64,000 nt of DNA from Cymbidium sinense. Lineage: Eukaryota; Streptophyta; Magnoliopsida; Asparagales; Orchidaceae. Of this stretch, positions 1-11,438 are shown piece by piece. The translations under genes and the position numbers were made by a program. The DNA lies in assembly GCA_021442155.1 (NCBI GenBank), contig CM038214.1:142514040-142578039 (forward strand), in the 5' to 3' direction. Position 1 is the stretch's first letter; each line of letters starts with the position of its first letter. Below the pieces are notes generated by a model. It was not told where the DNA came from, did not search any database, and saw nothing but the letters and a program-made list of their open reading frames with translations.

Positions 1-640
1 TGAGAACCAAGAAAGAAAATAAAACCTAAGAAAAGGAGCAACAAAACAAAAAGCAAAAAAGAACAGCCAATGACCACAAAGAGAACAGCAGAAGAGGGAG
101 AGCAGTAGAAGCAACAAGCTCAAGCCGACACTTGCAAAGAAATGAAGAAAGACCCACAGAAAGGAAAGTAAGAGAAAGACCAAGGAAGAAAAACAAAGGA
201 AGGGATGAAGAGTGAAAGAAAGGTTTCAAAGAGGGGCAACCAAATTTTGTGAGCACCAAACCTCTAGAAGGGTTACAATCACAAAAAGGCTACCAACCAA
301 AGGAAAAGGAACATCCCATCATTAAAAACAAACCTCATAGAAATGCACTAGACCAAGCAGCAAAGTTAGCCAAGAACAAGTTATAGAAACCACCATCATA
401 GAAGGAGAAAATGAAATTAAGTAAATCTAGCATAAGGCAAACCAGCTTTATCTAAGTTAGAAAGGCTTCTTTATTGCTTTGGAATATTATGATTGGAACG
501 TAAAGTAAAATAAAAAAGTATTACTCCCAGAAAAAAAAAATCAACACTAGCATTACCTTCTCAAAATATGAGTCATCTTAAAAGACAATTTAAAATAATA
601 GCTTTAATATTCTTAAGTAGAAAATTGAGCATTACCCTTG
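1..640 (-). other. LINE A 3' untranslated region (partial)
   Basis: No coding frame is convincing here. The stretch at about 225-330 (a GGGTTACAATCACA core) matches LINE B near 35040-35110 and the truncated LINE copies near 7160-7230 and 29170-29250. In LINE A this landmark lies about 0.8 kb from the RNase H region; in LINE B it lies about 2.3 kb away. LINE A therefore has a deletion, or comes from a shorter-tailed subfamily. The true 3' end and any A tail are outside the window. Confidence 0.75.
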
Positions 641-649
641 TGATTTGAG

Positions 650-3600
650 TTGATCATAGTAACAACCATCTCATCAAATTCCAACCAAATGGAAAAAAAT
701 TCTTCTCCAAATAAAGCTTAAGAGCTTGATAAACCAAGATAATAAGAAGTAGAGAGAGGAGTGAGAAATCCAAGATAATACTCCCAAGATTATTAAAATA
801 CCACCACCCATTTGTCAAGTGCAAAATCCAAGATAATACTCCCAAGATTATTATGAAAAATACCACCACAACCACATTTGTTAAGTGCAATAGAGCCATC
901 AGTGTTAATTTTAAGAGGCTTAATCTAGTAAATGATTTTAAAAGAAGGAGCCATATCACAATAAGGAACTTAATACCCAATTTAGAAGCAACAAACATGA
1001 AACCTCTAAAATTAGTACCATTAAGAAGCACAACCTTATGTAAAGAAACTTTTTTTTTCTTTAGTCCTATCAATAATCCTCTTATGATTCATAGGCACAT
1101 TATGATGTTTAACATCATTTCTATGCCAAATGAACCAAATCAAAGTAACAACCACAACAATTTTGATATGCCCTTTGACAATATTAAGAAAGTAAGAGTT
1201 ATTAAGGTAAAATTATTATTAAAGAACTAATGTTGAATAAGTCCTCATACAATTCCAAACTTTATAATAGCACCATTAACAAAAAACATGGCTAAAATTC
1301 TCAACATGAAAACAAAATAAGCATTTGGAAGGAAGATAAAAACCTTTCACCAAAAGTAAAGAATCAACAACAATAAAACCCATTAAAGTCCTCCAAACAA
1401 GAATAGAATAAGAGGTAGAAATAATGTTAGTCCAAATCCTAAAAATGACAGGTGAAGAGGGTTTATTATCTCTAATATGGTGCCAAGTATCTTTAAAGGA
1501 AAAATCACCATTACTAGAAATGTTAAAAACTTGATCAAATAATACCATCAATAGGAATCTTGGTGATATTATTACAAATGAAATCAGAAATCAAGTCAGA
1601 CAAAAGATAATGATTCCAATCACCATTTAAAATAAAATTCTTAACTTTTAAAGAAATAGTAGAGTGAGTATTAAGCATTGAATCAATAGAGGATTCCCCT
1701 ATCCAATTATCTTGCCAAAAGAACCACTATTAATGCCCCAGAAAATGAGAGAATTAGCTTTCCATTTAATAGCATGAAGGCATTTCCAACAAATAGAGTC
1801 ACCATGCTTATAGCTACAAGTTAAAGGATGTTTACCTTTGCAGTATTTGAAATTCATAAAATTAGCCCAAAGCCTAACATTCTTCCTAAAATTCCACCAA
1901 TGTTTAAAAGAAAAACCATTAGTGGAATCCAACAACGACCTACAACCAAGACCACCTTCAAATAAAGTACCACACATGTTATTCCAAGAGGGCCAATGAA
2001 ATCTTTTGGCCGAAAGACTTGAGCCCCAAAAAAAATATATTAAAAAGCCTTTCAATCCGCATAATAATAAGAGAAGTAGAAACAATATTAAGTAGCAAAT
2101 AAAAAGGAAGAGAGTAAATAATACTTTTAATAATAATTAATCTACCACCAAAAGATAAAAAATGAAATTCAAGGGTAGAAATCTTATTCTGAATGTTCTG
2201 GATAACCTCATCAACAAGGTGAGACCTCTTAGGACCACAGTATAAAGGAGAACCTAAATACTTGATAGGAAGACATTGATGAGAAAATCCAATATCCTTT
2301 ATTCTATTGATTCTATGAGCAAAAATAGAAACATAGGAGATAAAACAACTTTTCTGAGTACTAATCAAGAGGCCACTTTCCTTTTCAAACTTATTCAAAA
2401 ACACCTTCAGTTTTTTAACATATTGTAATGAGCCATTACAAAGTATAATGAAGTCATTAGCAAAACTTAAGTGGGATATAGCCAAACCACCAAGATTCTT
2501 GAAATACATGATAGACTTCTTCCCAAAAAAAAAAATTATGCCAATGAGACAAATATTCAATAGTAATAATAAAAAGTGACCGGGAAAGAGGATCACCTTG
2601 TCTAATACCTTGGAAAGACTTAAAGAAGCTAAATTTTTCACCATTTATAACTATAGAGAACCAAACATTACAAATGATATTGTTAACCAAAGAGATAAAG
2701 TTAGTAGAGAAATTGAATAAAGAGAGAATGATGTTAACAAAATCCGAAGAAATGTCATAAGCTTTGGTAATATCAAGCTTGAAAAGTAAATTTCCCACCT
2801 ATAGTTTTTTACATTTAAATCATGAATTAATTCTTCATAAGCAAGACATTGTCGGAGATAGTCCTACCATTTACAAAGCAGTTTGATTAGGAGAAATAAT
2901 CTTAGAAGAAATTTACCAAGCCAACTAGTCAATTTTAGAAATCAATTTATTAAAGAAAGTACAAAGACTAATAGGTCTGAAATCATTCTAGAAGTCAGGA
3001 ATATCTTTCTTGGGAATAAGAATAATGTTTGTAGAACTGAAGTATTTAGGATTAGAGTTCCAAAGAAAGAAATTCCTCAAGGTATTAACAAGATCAAATT
3101 TAATAATAAACCAGATTTTTTGAAGAATAAAGTAGAATAGCCATCCGATCCTGCAACATAATTAACATTCATACCATTAAGAATATTAAAAATTTCCTCA
3201 TCCGAAGGAGGAGAAACCAAGAAATCATTATCCTCAAGAGACATAATAGAAGAAATGATAGAGAGGTTAGATAACTGATCAAGATGACAATTTTTATTTA
3301 AAAGATCTTTAAAATAATTAATAGCAAAAGAAAAAATATCCTCTTTTACGGTGATCCAAGAACCATCAGAATTCTTGATTTTATGAATTTTCCCAAGAAC
3401 TCTCCTTTTCATAACCAAAGCATGAAAATATTTAGTGGTTCTTTCCCCCTCAAAAAGATGTTTAGAAATAGGCTTTTGTCTCCAATAAGTTTCTTCTATA
3501 TCCTGAAACTTATTGAGATTATCTTTAGCTTCAACAAGGTTAGAATAAAAAGAGGAATCATTAATAACAAGTTCTTCCAAATCTTTCACCTATTGTTCCA

Positions 3601-4470
3601 TGTTCTTGATATTATCAAAAAGATTTTTGAAATAATTTCTATTCCACCAATTAATATGATGCTTAAGCCTTTTAGCCAAAATCTCTTCATACCAAAAGCA
3701 GAATCATCGAGAGCAAAGAGGAGCATACCAATTAGAAGCAATAGCATCAAGAAAGCCACTATCTTGCAACCACATATTTTGAAAATGAAAATTTTTAATA
3801 ACATTATTGTTATGAACAACATCCTTAATGGAAATCAAAAGAGGAGCATGATCCGAGAGAGTTCTACTAAGGTGTTCAACCAAAGTCAAAGGCCAATGAT
3901 TTAACCAAAAATTATTAAATAAGGCACGATCCAAATGTTGCCAAAGTCTATGATTATTCCAAGTGAAACATGAGCCAATAAAACCAACATCATGTATATT
4001 ACACTCCAAGAACATATTCAAAAAATATTCCATAGAATGTAAATTTATCAAAGAACCCCCTTTTCTTTTATTCACAGAAAGTACCGTATTGAAATCCCAA
4101 CCAACAATCCAAGAATCAATAACAGTAGAAGCAAAAGTAGATAATTGATCCCAAAGAATCCTCCTCTCAATCATATTACAAGCAGCATAAAAAAAGAGCC
4201 AAAAGCATGATAATCACCAAAAGAAATATCCACATTTACAACTTGATGAAAATCATTAATGACATTAATAGAGAATTATTCCAAAATAACCAAATCTTAT
4301 TGCTATTGTTAAAAAAATAATTGGAAAAATGAATCATTCTAGCCGCATGCATAATTTTAGAAGAAAAAAATAAGAGGTTCAAGAATAACCAAGAAACTAC
4401 CATTATAAACCCTACAAAGGTTCTTAATCCTATTCCTAATAGCAAGAGTACCAATGTCCAAACATTTTAA
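650..4470 (-). pseudogene. LINE A ORF2 remnant: endonuclease, reverse transcriptase, zf-RVT, RNase H
   Basis: An intact ORF2 protein nicks target DNA and copies the element RNA onto it. Read 5' to 3' on the minus strand: endonuclease at about 4470-3590, with a WDFNTVLS segment, a DVGFIGSCFTWNN segment and the LSDHAP motif; reverse transcriptase at about 3590-2000, with FRPISLCTFF, KLDITKAYD, GIRQGDP and the catalytic box reading FANDF instead of FADDF (Asn codon at 2456-2458); zf-RVT at about 1745-1276, with LPSKCLFCFH; and the start of an RNase H at about 960-840 (INTDGSIALNKCGCGGIF). The frame is spread over many short open stretches with stops and frameshifts, and the polymerase Asp is lost. 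The product cannot be functional. Confidence 0.88.
766..885. repeat. 58-bp tandem duplication inside the LINE A RNase H region
   Basis: A segment beginning AAATCCAAGATAATACTCCC occurs at 766 and again at 824, followed each time by similar ACCACCAC and TTTGT(C/T)AAGTGC sequence. It is a simple local tandem duplication that further disrupts the RNase H frame. Confidence 0.85.
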
Positions 4471-5149
4471 AAAAAATTAAGCATTAATTCTTATTAGAAA
4501 GAAGATGAAGAAGAAGATCTAGAAACTTTAGAGGAAAATTTTTGAACTATTTTTTCTTTTCACAAAAATAGTTTGAGAACCAGTTTTCCCAAAGATTCAT
4601 CATCAGAAGGAGCATTAGAACTCTTAAAAACTATATATTTGGTAGGAGAATCCAATTGAAAAAGCACTAAAACATTAGTATCCATTAATTGAGAAGAAAC
4701 CATAGGCAAAACATCATCAAAAATAACAGTTAAAGAAGGAGCATAAATAGATTTGTTAAGCAAACAAGAAGCGGTTGCACAACATCCATCTTATCCAAAC
4801 CATCAACAACTTCCATATTAAAAGAATTAAAATCATCCCTCTATTTTAAAGTTTCTTGAAAATCAGAAAGAAAGACATTATCTTTAAAATTTTTAGGAGC
4901 TATATCACAATAATATTTTATAGAGGAAACCAAAATCGGAATAACAACATCTTGAATATTTCTAGAAAGCATAGGATCAATAGAATCTAAAATCTGATTA
5001 CCAATCAAAGCATCATCATCATTTTTAGAAACATTTTCGAAAACATTCTCATAAGTTAAAAAAAATCAATCAACAACATCTTTATCTTTTTCAGAAGAAA
5101 TAGAACTTTTACTTTTATTAGTTAAAAGATCTCTAGGTTGGTCAATCAG

Positions 5150-5980
5150 CTTATGATTTTTAATAAATTTTTTTCTAAGTTGAGGATGACCAATGAAATA
5201 AGTTGAAAAGACATGGCCATGGGTTTGCAGTGATTGCAGAAAGTAGGATGGTTTTGAAATTCAACCGGTTAAAAGTACCCATACTTTTTGGACCCTATCC
5301 AAATCTCCTTAGAAACTTCTTTATAACATTAATTTTATAAAAGATACTAGCAATTGAAGGGTTAGATTTAGTCATAGTTTCTTCATCAATTTGTAAAGGT
5401 CGACTGAAAATAGACCCAACCACATGAAGAAATTGATAATTAACAAAATGAATCCTAAGATTAGGCAAAGCAATCCAAACCAACACTATAGGAGATTCTT
5501 CTTGAATGTCAAAAAAGGAGTCCATTTAAGGATAAGCATTTGATAATTTTTAACATAATAAGATCGGCGAGGGAAAATTTGGCTATAGTCAAGATCAATA
5601 GTTTATTTATGAAGACATGATGACCATCCAAAAAACCAATATAAAACACACTGGAAAGCTTTAAATCATGAAAGAAAAATTGAATATCATCCATATTAGG
5701 CCGTTAAAAAAAATTTGGCAACCAGAGTAAAAGCATAAGGCTCAGCAAGTTTCTCAATATCCAAATCCACACACATTATTGCGGAGCTCCTTTAAACATC
5801 ATATAAACAAGATTAATCAAAAATTCAGGGAGTTGAAGCATCTTTACCATAATCTTTGAAGGATTTAGAAGAAGCAACCTTAGATTTACCCAAGATATCA
5901 TCAGTCCTAGGAGGAGCAGCTTTAGGCACAGTTTAGCCTTTCTAGACACCAGATCTGACTCCAAGATAGCCATTCAAACT
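5150..5980 (-). pseudogene. LINE A ORF1 remnant (DUF4283-type RNA-binding protein)
   Basis: ORF1 of plant L1 elements encodes a nucleic-acid-binding chaperone with a DUF4283 domain and a CCHC knuckle. Here the best segment, about 5694-5295 on the minus strand and split by one frame shift near 5510-5525, contains ESPIVLVWIALPNLRIHF and GSIFSRPLQIDEET. These fit the W-V-x-L-P and G-x-PL-x-ID signatures of the DUF4283 region. Downstream at about 5240-5180 a CNHC...HGHVF stretch looks like the zinc knuckle with a frameshift in it. Several stops separate the parts. Poorly conserved sequence follows to the endonuclease at about 4470. Confidence 0.75.
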
Positions 5981-6119
5981 AGTGGAAAAGAGGGGAATCA
6001 GCCAACGGCCAAGGAATGAGAGCCTTACCAGTGAAGATCATCAAGGAACCATGGAAAAAGCCAAAGAAATGAGGGTTTCTTGAACACCAGGAAGCCGAGA
6101 GGGAAAGGCATGCACGAGC

Positions 6120-6288
6120 CCAAGTTTAGGGTTTAGGGTTTAGGTGTTTTTTAGTTTAGGGTTTAGGGTTTAGGGTTTAGGGCTTAGGTTTTAGGGTTTA
6201 AGGTTTAGGGTTTAGGGTTTAGGTTTAGGTTTAGGGTTTAGGGTTAAGTTTAGGTTTAGGTTTAGGTTTATTTTTGGTATTTATTTTT
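6120..6288 (+). repeat. Interstitial telomere-like repeat (TTTAGGG/TTTAGG)
   Basis: Short runs of TTTAGGG mixed with TTTAGG hexamers, starting directly at the 5' edge of LINE A and running into the T-rich (poly(A)-complement) edge of the first GRP retrocopy. Confidence 0.93.
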
Positions 6289-6746
6289 AAGAGAACAAAT
6301 TGAATCAACATTTCTTCTTTAAATTCATCAACCAAGTAACACACCAAGTTTTCTAAAATACAAGCGACATAGATAAAAATGAGCATGCATAGAGCAAATT
6401 AAAACCCTAGATAACTAGAATCGTCTCTACTGCGAAGACATAGTTCCATAAATAACAGATCAGATTGGCCAATTTTAATTTCTAGTTCCATCAAAACCAT
6501 GTGGCCTTTTGAGTAGGATCCACCATCATATCTCGATCTCTCCTCCACTATCACCATGGTTGTAACCTCGTTGCTCCTCCTGCCTCCATAACCGCCATTG
6601 CTCTAACCACCACCTCCATATCTACTAGCACCTCTAGATCCCCCACCACCACAATGAAAACTGTCACCTCTACCTTCACCTCCACCACCAGATCTTGACT
6701 GAGCCTAGTTGATGGTGATGTTCCTGCCATCAAGGTTCTGCCCATT
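6289..6746 (-). pseudogene. GRP retrocopy 1: 3' end of a glycine-rich RNA-binding protein mRNA
   Basis: On the minus strand it starts at AATGGGCAG and reads N-G-Q-N-L-D-G-R-N-I-T-I-N, the last strand of a plant GRP7/8-type RRM, then a glycine-rich tail with GGYGG repeats, then about 200 bases of 3' UTR ending in TTGTTCTCTT and a short A run. The N-terminal three quarters of the RRM is absent. Two in-frame TAG codons replace CAG: residue 14 after N-I-T-I-N, and one in the glycine-rich tail. A frameshift follows near the end. It abuts CCCTAAG at its 5' edge and telomere-like repeats at its 3' edge. It is not expected to make protein. The parent family is clear; no parent gene is in the window. 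Confidence 0.85.
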
Positions 6747-6761
6747 CTTAGGGTTTTTTTT

Positions 6762-8013
6762 AAATCAAAAGTGGGAGAATTTTATTGCCAGAAAGAAAGG
6801 GATAAAAAGTACTTAAAATGGATAAATCTCTAAACTATAGCTTAGAGAGCTATAATTAGCCTGAAGAGGTAAATCTCCTACCTATTACAAGAAAACCAAA
6901 GTAAAAGAAAGAAAAGACAAAAACTAAGAAAGAAATAACACAAATTTCCAATAAGGGCAGCCAAAGCCATATATATCCTAAAATCTCTTAAGAGATGCAC
7001 AAACCACCTACAGCCTCAAACCTGCCACAAACCTACAAATAACTTAAGATAGAGATAAGCATCTATAAATAAGGACAATCTAAGCACACAAAAGGAACAA
7101 AATGATAAAATTCTTAGATAAGGCTGCTCACACATTCATCTCAAGGGAACAAGATATGTGAGCATCCAAACTTTAGAAGAAGGGTTACAATCACATATGG
7201 TGCTACTAGCCAAAAGGATAATAGGGAAACATCCCAACCATCATAGCCAACTTACCTCGATTAAACCAAACAACCAACAACAAAGAGCTAGCCAAGTTCC
7301 AGTATCTATCATCAAGATTAAATAAGCAACTAATCAATAAAACATACAGCCAAACTAGAGTAAAGAAACAAACCAAATAAGATAGAAGCCAAGAAATAGC
7401 CACCATCAAAGCCACCTAAAATAAACAAAGACAAAAGGTAAAGAACTAAAAATTTTGTAGATCCACCAACCAACATCACAGCTGCAGCCAACCATCAAGG
7501 CCACCCAGCTAACCATATTAACAAGAATTAGCAGAAATAGCAACATAGCCAAGAACAGCCAAAACCACATACAAGTTTATCCCATAATAGAAAAAAAATG
7601 ACAAGCCAATGGGCCATCTAGCTAACAGGAAAAAACCATAAAAAAAACTTCAAAAATGACCATAAAGGAACAAAAAACTAGATGGTAGACTCCAGAGAGT
7701 AACTCCAAAAGGAAAAATCAATGGCCAAGCTCAACCAATAATCAAGATTCCATATAGCTAAAAATAGAAGCAAAAGGCTAGAAAAGACCCCAACCATCAA
7801 GCAACCACCATCCAATAAACCTTCAAAGGGAAAGAAAGGTTAAGGAAAAAGGAAAATAAGTAAACTCTGAAGCCTACCAATCACTAGACCATCCTAAAAC
7901 CAACACAATAGGAGACCAACAAGAGGAGAGAGACACCAAGACTAGAGGGCAACCAAAGCTCATTAGTACCAACCAGAAACAATCACGACCTACATCAAAA
8001 GGAGATACCATTC
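6762..8013 (-). mobile_element. 5'-truncated L1-family LINE, 3' end only (copy Xa)
   Basis: The left edge is a T8 tract followed by a GGGAGAATTTTATTGCC block, the complement of a LINE 3' terminus and A tail. The body matches the 3' UTR of LINEs A and B, for example the GAGCATCCAAAC and GGGTTACAATCACATATG landmarks at 7160-7200. No protein domain is included. The 5' edge stops at CCATT, immediately followed by CTTAGGG. The same breakpoint recurs in the copy ending at 30025, so those two are duplicates and not separate insertions. The A tail is separated from the GRP1 start only by CCCTAAG. Confidence 0.8.
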
Positions 8014-9161
8014 TTAGGGATTAAGTTTAGGTTTAGGTTTATTAGGTTTTAGGGTTTAGGTTTATTTCTTAATTTATTTAGTTACTTTAGGTTTTAATTT
8101 AGGGTTTAGGTTTAGGTTTAGGGTTTAGTTTAGGGTTTAGGGTTTAGGGTTTAGGTTTAAGGTTTAGGGTGTGGTTGGGGAAAGGGTTAGGGTTTGTAGT
8201 TTTTAGGGTTTAGGGTTTAGTGTTTAGGTAACATTGTAGGTTTTGTTTAAGGGTTTAGGGTTTAAGATTTAGGGTTTGATTTTTTTCTTAAATTAAGTAA
8301 ACAAGTAGTAGGTTTATTTAGTTTATTTTTTATTTATTTATTTTATTTTTTTTTATTTTTATTTAGTTTAGTTTATTTATTTTAGGTTTATTTATTTTAA
8401 TTTAGGTTTTATTTTAGTTTATTTTTTAAGTTTAGGTTTAGGTTTAGGTTTATTTTTTGAGTTTATTTTTATTTATTTTTATGTTTAGATTTTTTTTAGG
8501 TTTAGTTTAGGTTTTTATTTTATATTTTTAAGTTTAGGTTTTAGGTTTATTTTTTTAGTTTAGGTTTAGGTTTTTTTTAGTTGATTTTTATTTAGTTTTA
8601 GTTTAGGTTATTATTTAGTTTATTTTAGTTTGGGTATAGGTTTATTTTATTTTACTTATTTTATTTTTACTTTAGGTTTATTTTTTTAGTTTAGTATTTA
8701 GGTTTAATTTTAAGTTTTATTTTTTAAGTTTAGTTTTAAATTTTATTTTACTTTATGTTTATTTTATTTTATTTTAGCTTTTTATTCTTAGGTTTATTTT
8801 ATTTTTAATTTAGTTTAGTTTTTATTTATTTATTTTAGTTTATTTTATTTATATTTAGGTTTAGTTTTTAGTTAATGTTTTATTTTATTTTATTTTATTA
8901 TTTTATTTAGGTTTAGGTTTATTTATTTATTTTATATTTAGGTATTATTTATTTTATGTTTATTTTTTAGGTTTTGTGGGTTTAGGGTTTGGGGTTTTAG
9001 GTTTAGGGTTGTTTTAGGGTTTAGGAATTTCTTAGGGTTTAGGGTTTTAATGTTTTAGGGTTCAGGGTTTTTAGGGTTTAGGGTTTAGCATTTAGGTTTT
9101 GGGTTTAGGGTTTAGGTTTAGGGTTTAGTTTAGATTGTAGTTTATGGTTTAGGGTTTTTTA
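8014..9161 (+). repeat. Telomere-like array: TTTAGGG segment, spacer motif, TTTTA-rich segment
   Basis: 8014-8288 is TTTAGGG/TTTAGG rich. The spacer motif (AAATTAAGTAAACAAGTAGTAGG) is at 8289-8312. 8313-8970 is made of TTTTA, TTTAG and TTTAGG words, and 8970-9161 returns to TTTAGGG words. The plus strand is almost free of C. No coding frame is supported. Confidence 0.9.
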
Positions 9162-9593
9162 ATAGAGAACAAATTTAGATTCAACATTTCTTCTATTGAT
9201 TTCATCAATCAAGTAACACCAAGTTTTCTAAGACACAAGTGATGACATAGAAAATATGAGCATAGATAGAGCAAACCAAAACCCTTGATAACGAACTCTA
9301 CTATAAAGACATAGTTCCATAAGTAGTGATCGACCAACCATTCTTCCCAGTTCCCATCGAACCACCCCTTCTCGAGTAGCGATCCACCATCATATCCGAT
9401 CTCCCCTCCCCACCACTATGGCTGTAACTTTATCGCTCCTCCCACCTCCATAACCACCATTGCTCTGACCACCCCTATATCCACCAGCACCTCTAGATCG
9501 CCACCACCACATGATAACGCCACCTCCACCTTCACTCGCCATATCTAGAATGAACCTAGTTGATGGTGATGTTCCTACCATCAAGGTTCCCAT
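9162..9593 (-). pseudogene. GRP retrocopy 2
   Basis: Same extent as the other copies: 5' edge at the N-G-(Q)-N-L-D-G codons, with the CAG codon deleted, and 3' UTR ending in TTGTTCTCTATT plus an A run. The codon after N-I-T-I-N is TAG, as in copy 1, followed by frameshifts in the glycine-rich tail. Near the end it reads GAT GGG AAC TGG (D-G-N-W), which keeps the Trp codon expected of the plant GRP C terminus (GNWRN). That supports the family call and shows that the TAG/TAA seen at this place in other copies is derived. Confidence 0.82.
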
Positions 9594-9862
9594 TCTTAGG
9601 GTTTAGGTTTAGGTTTATTTTTATTTGGTTTTTTTTTTATTTATTTAGTTACTTTGGGTTTAAGTTTAGGTGTTTAGGGTTTAGGGTTTAGGGTTTAGGG
9701 TTTAGGTTTAGGTTTATGCTTTTAGGGTTTAGGGTTTACGGTTCAAGGTTTAGTGTTTAGGCTTTAGCATTTAGGTTTTAGGGTTAGCATAAGGTTTTGG
9801 GTTTTAGGGTTTAGGGTTTAGGGTTTAGGTTTTTAGGGTTTTGGGTTTTTTAGGATTTAGGG
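9594..9862 (+). repeat. Interstitial telomere-like repeat
   Basis: TTTAGGG and variant words between GRP copy 2 and the next LINE fragment. It ends in GGGG followed by T9, the T-rich edge of that fragment. Confidence 0.92.
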
Positions 9863-10905
9863 GTTTTTTTTTGGTAAAAGTTAGAATTTTATTACCATAA
9901 ATGGAAAATATATAATGTCCTTAAAAGAGGTAAAGCTCTAAAATTCTCGTGAGCTACAAGAAACCTAGAGAGCTAAACCCCATCTAAGTACATTAGAAAA
10001 GAAAAGAAAATAAAAGAGCAAATACAACGCCCATAAAGCATAAGAGAAAAAGACATAGAGTAAAACTAAAGCAAATCCTTAAAATAAAAAAAGGATGAGT
10101 CGGCAGAAGTTCATGATTCTATTAAGAAAGCAAGATAAGCAAGATCCATAACAATAATACTTAGGTTGACTGAACAAAGACCATTCCCTCTATAAAGTTC
10201 CAACATGTAAAAAAAATCTATAAAACACTACAAAGGCAAAAAGTATAGCTAAAAAGGATAAGGATAAAGAGATGAAAATGAGAGAGTTGAGAAAGAGAAG
10301 GCTCAGGCTATGTTAGGATCATCTTAAGGGGAAATAATACATATGTAATTCTACCAGTGAGAGAAGAGGTGAGTAACATCAAAGCCATCATAGCCAACAT
10401 ACCGATACAAGAAACATCCGGCCAGTTCATAGAGTTCTAGATCCGTCCCGATTAAACAAAGAGCAATCGACCAGCAACCAGTTAACAGCCAAACCACTAA
10501 ATGAAAACCATAATAGACTAATCATAATAACCTAGAGAGAGGCCTGAATAAAGTTAGAACACCAAGAACATCCATTAACCAAATACCCATCCAATCTCTA
10601 AATTAGGGAAAACCAACTGCCAAGCACTAACACCGCTAATAGAGAAAGACAACAAAACTAAGATAGAGCCCCTCAAGAAAAGTCCCAACAATAAGTAGTC
10701 AACAAGATTAACCAGGTGAGCAACCACAAATGACTAAATAGCTTAGAAATGAAACCATCAGGAAGGAAACATAAGTCGCAGTGCAAATCATAAGACAAAA
10801 CAACCACTCAAAAGGGGTTGAAAGGCATACCAACACCAAAACCAAAAGTCCAATCCAAAAGCATCAACAAAGATTCAACCAGTAACAAAAGGCTCTGCAA
10901 ATTAT
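9863..10905 (-). mobile_element. 5'-truncated L1-family LINE, 3' end only (copy Xb)
   Basis: T9 at the left edge is followed by a GAATTTTATTACCATAAATGG block, the complement of the LINE 3' terminus. The body is LINE 3' UTR, alignable by eye with 31894-33031 and, at landmarks such as CATCATAGCCAACATACC, with copies Xa and LINE B. Relative to its twin it lacks a stretch around the GAGCATCCAAAC landmark. The 5' edge (GGCTCTGCAAATTAT, then AGGTTTAGG) is shared with the twin. No coding domain remains. Confidence 0.78.
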
Positions 10906-10962
10906 AGGTTTAGGTTTTAGGTTTAGGTTTAGGTTTTAGTTTAGTTTAGGGTTTTAGTTTTT
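10906..10962 (+). repeat. Short telomere-like linker (TTTAGG)
   Basis: About 57 bases of TTTAGG/TTTAG words, then a T run, between the 5' edge of LINE fragment Xb and the A-tail edge of GRP copy 3. Confidence 0.88.
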
Positions 10963-11438
10963 TTAATAGAGAACAAATTTAGATTCAACATTTCTTCTTT
11001 TGATTTCATCAACCAAGTAACACAAAGTTTTCTAAAGCACAAGTGATGACATAGATAAAAAATGAGCACGCATAGAGCAAATAAAAAATCCTAGATAACT
11101 TAAAACATCTCTACTATAAAGACATAGTTCTATAAGAAGTAGATTAGATGGACTGTTCTTCAATTTCTTTAGTTCCCATCAAAACCACCCTGGGATCTCG
11201 AGTAGCGAGATCCACCATCATATCTCTGATCTCTCCCTCTGCCACCACCACGACTGTAACCTTCGTTGCTCCTCCTGTGTCCATAACCACCATTGCTCCG
11301 ACCACCACCTCCATATCCACAAACACCTCCATATACCCCACCACCATTAGGATAACCACCACCTCCACCTTCGCCTCCACTTCCAGAGCAAGACTAAGCC
11401 CGCTTGAGTGAAGTTCTAATCAACATTCTACCCATTCT
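10963..11438 (-). pseudogene. GRP retrocopy 3
   Basis: The 5' edge reads AAT GGG TAG: residue 3 (Gln, CAG) is a TAG stop. The RRM remnant is frameshifted, but the tail is well kept in one frame (GGYGHRRSNEGYSRGGG and YDGGSRYSR) and ends G-G-F-D-G-N, TAA, R-N, stop. The TAA stands where a Trp codon is expected. The 3' UTR and A run are as in the other copies. Confidence 0.83.

Larger units (their letters stand above)
1..6119 (-). mobile_element. LINE A: L1-clade non-LTR retrotransposon, decayed, 3' end off the window
   Basis: Read on the minus strand, the order is ORF1 (DUF4283 region plus zinc knuckle), then endonuclease, reverse transcriptase, zf-RVT and RNase H, then a non-coding 3' region running off the left edge. 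This is the usual order of plant L1-clade LINEs that have gained an RNase H. The 5' end lies against telomere-like repeats at about 6119/6120. Stops and frameshifts break every domain, so the copy is dead. Its sense strand is the CCCTAAA strand of the adjacent array. The 3' region (about 1-640) shares blocks with LINE B and with the truncated copies at 6762-8013, 9863-10905, 29045-30025 and 31894-33031, which shows that all are one family. The family is sure; the exact 5' edge is good to about 10 bases. Confidence 0.9.
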
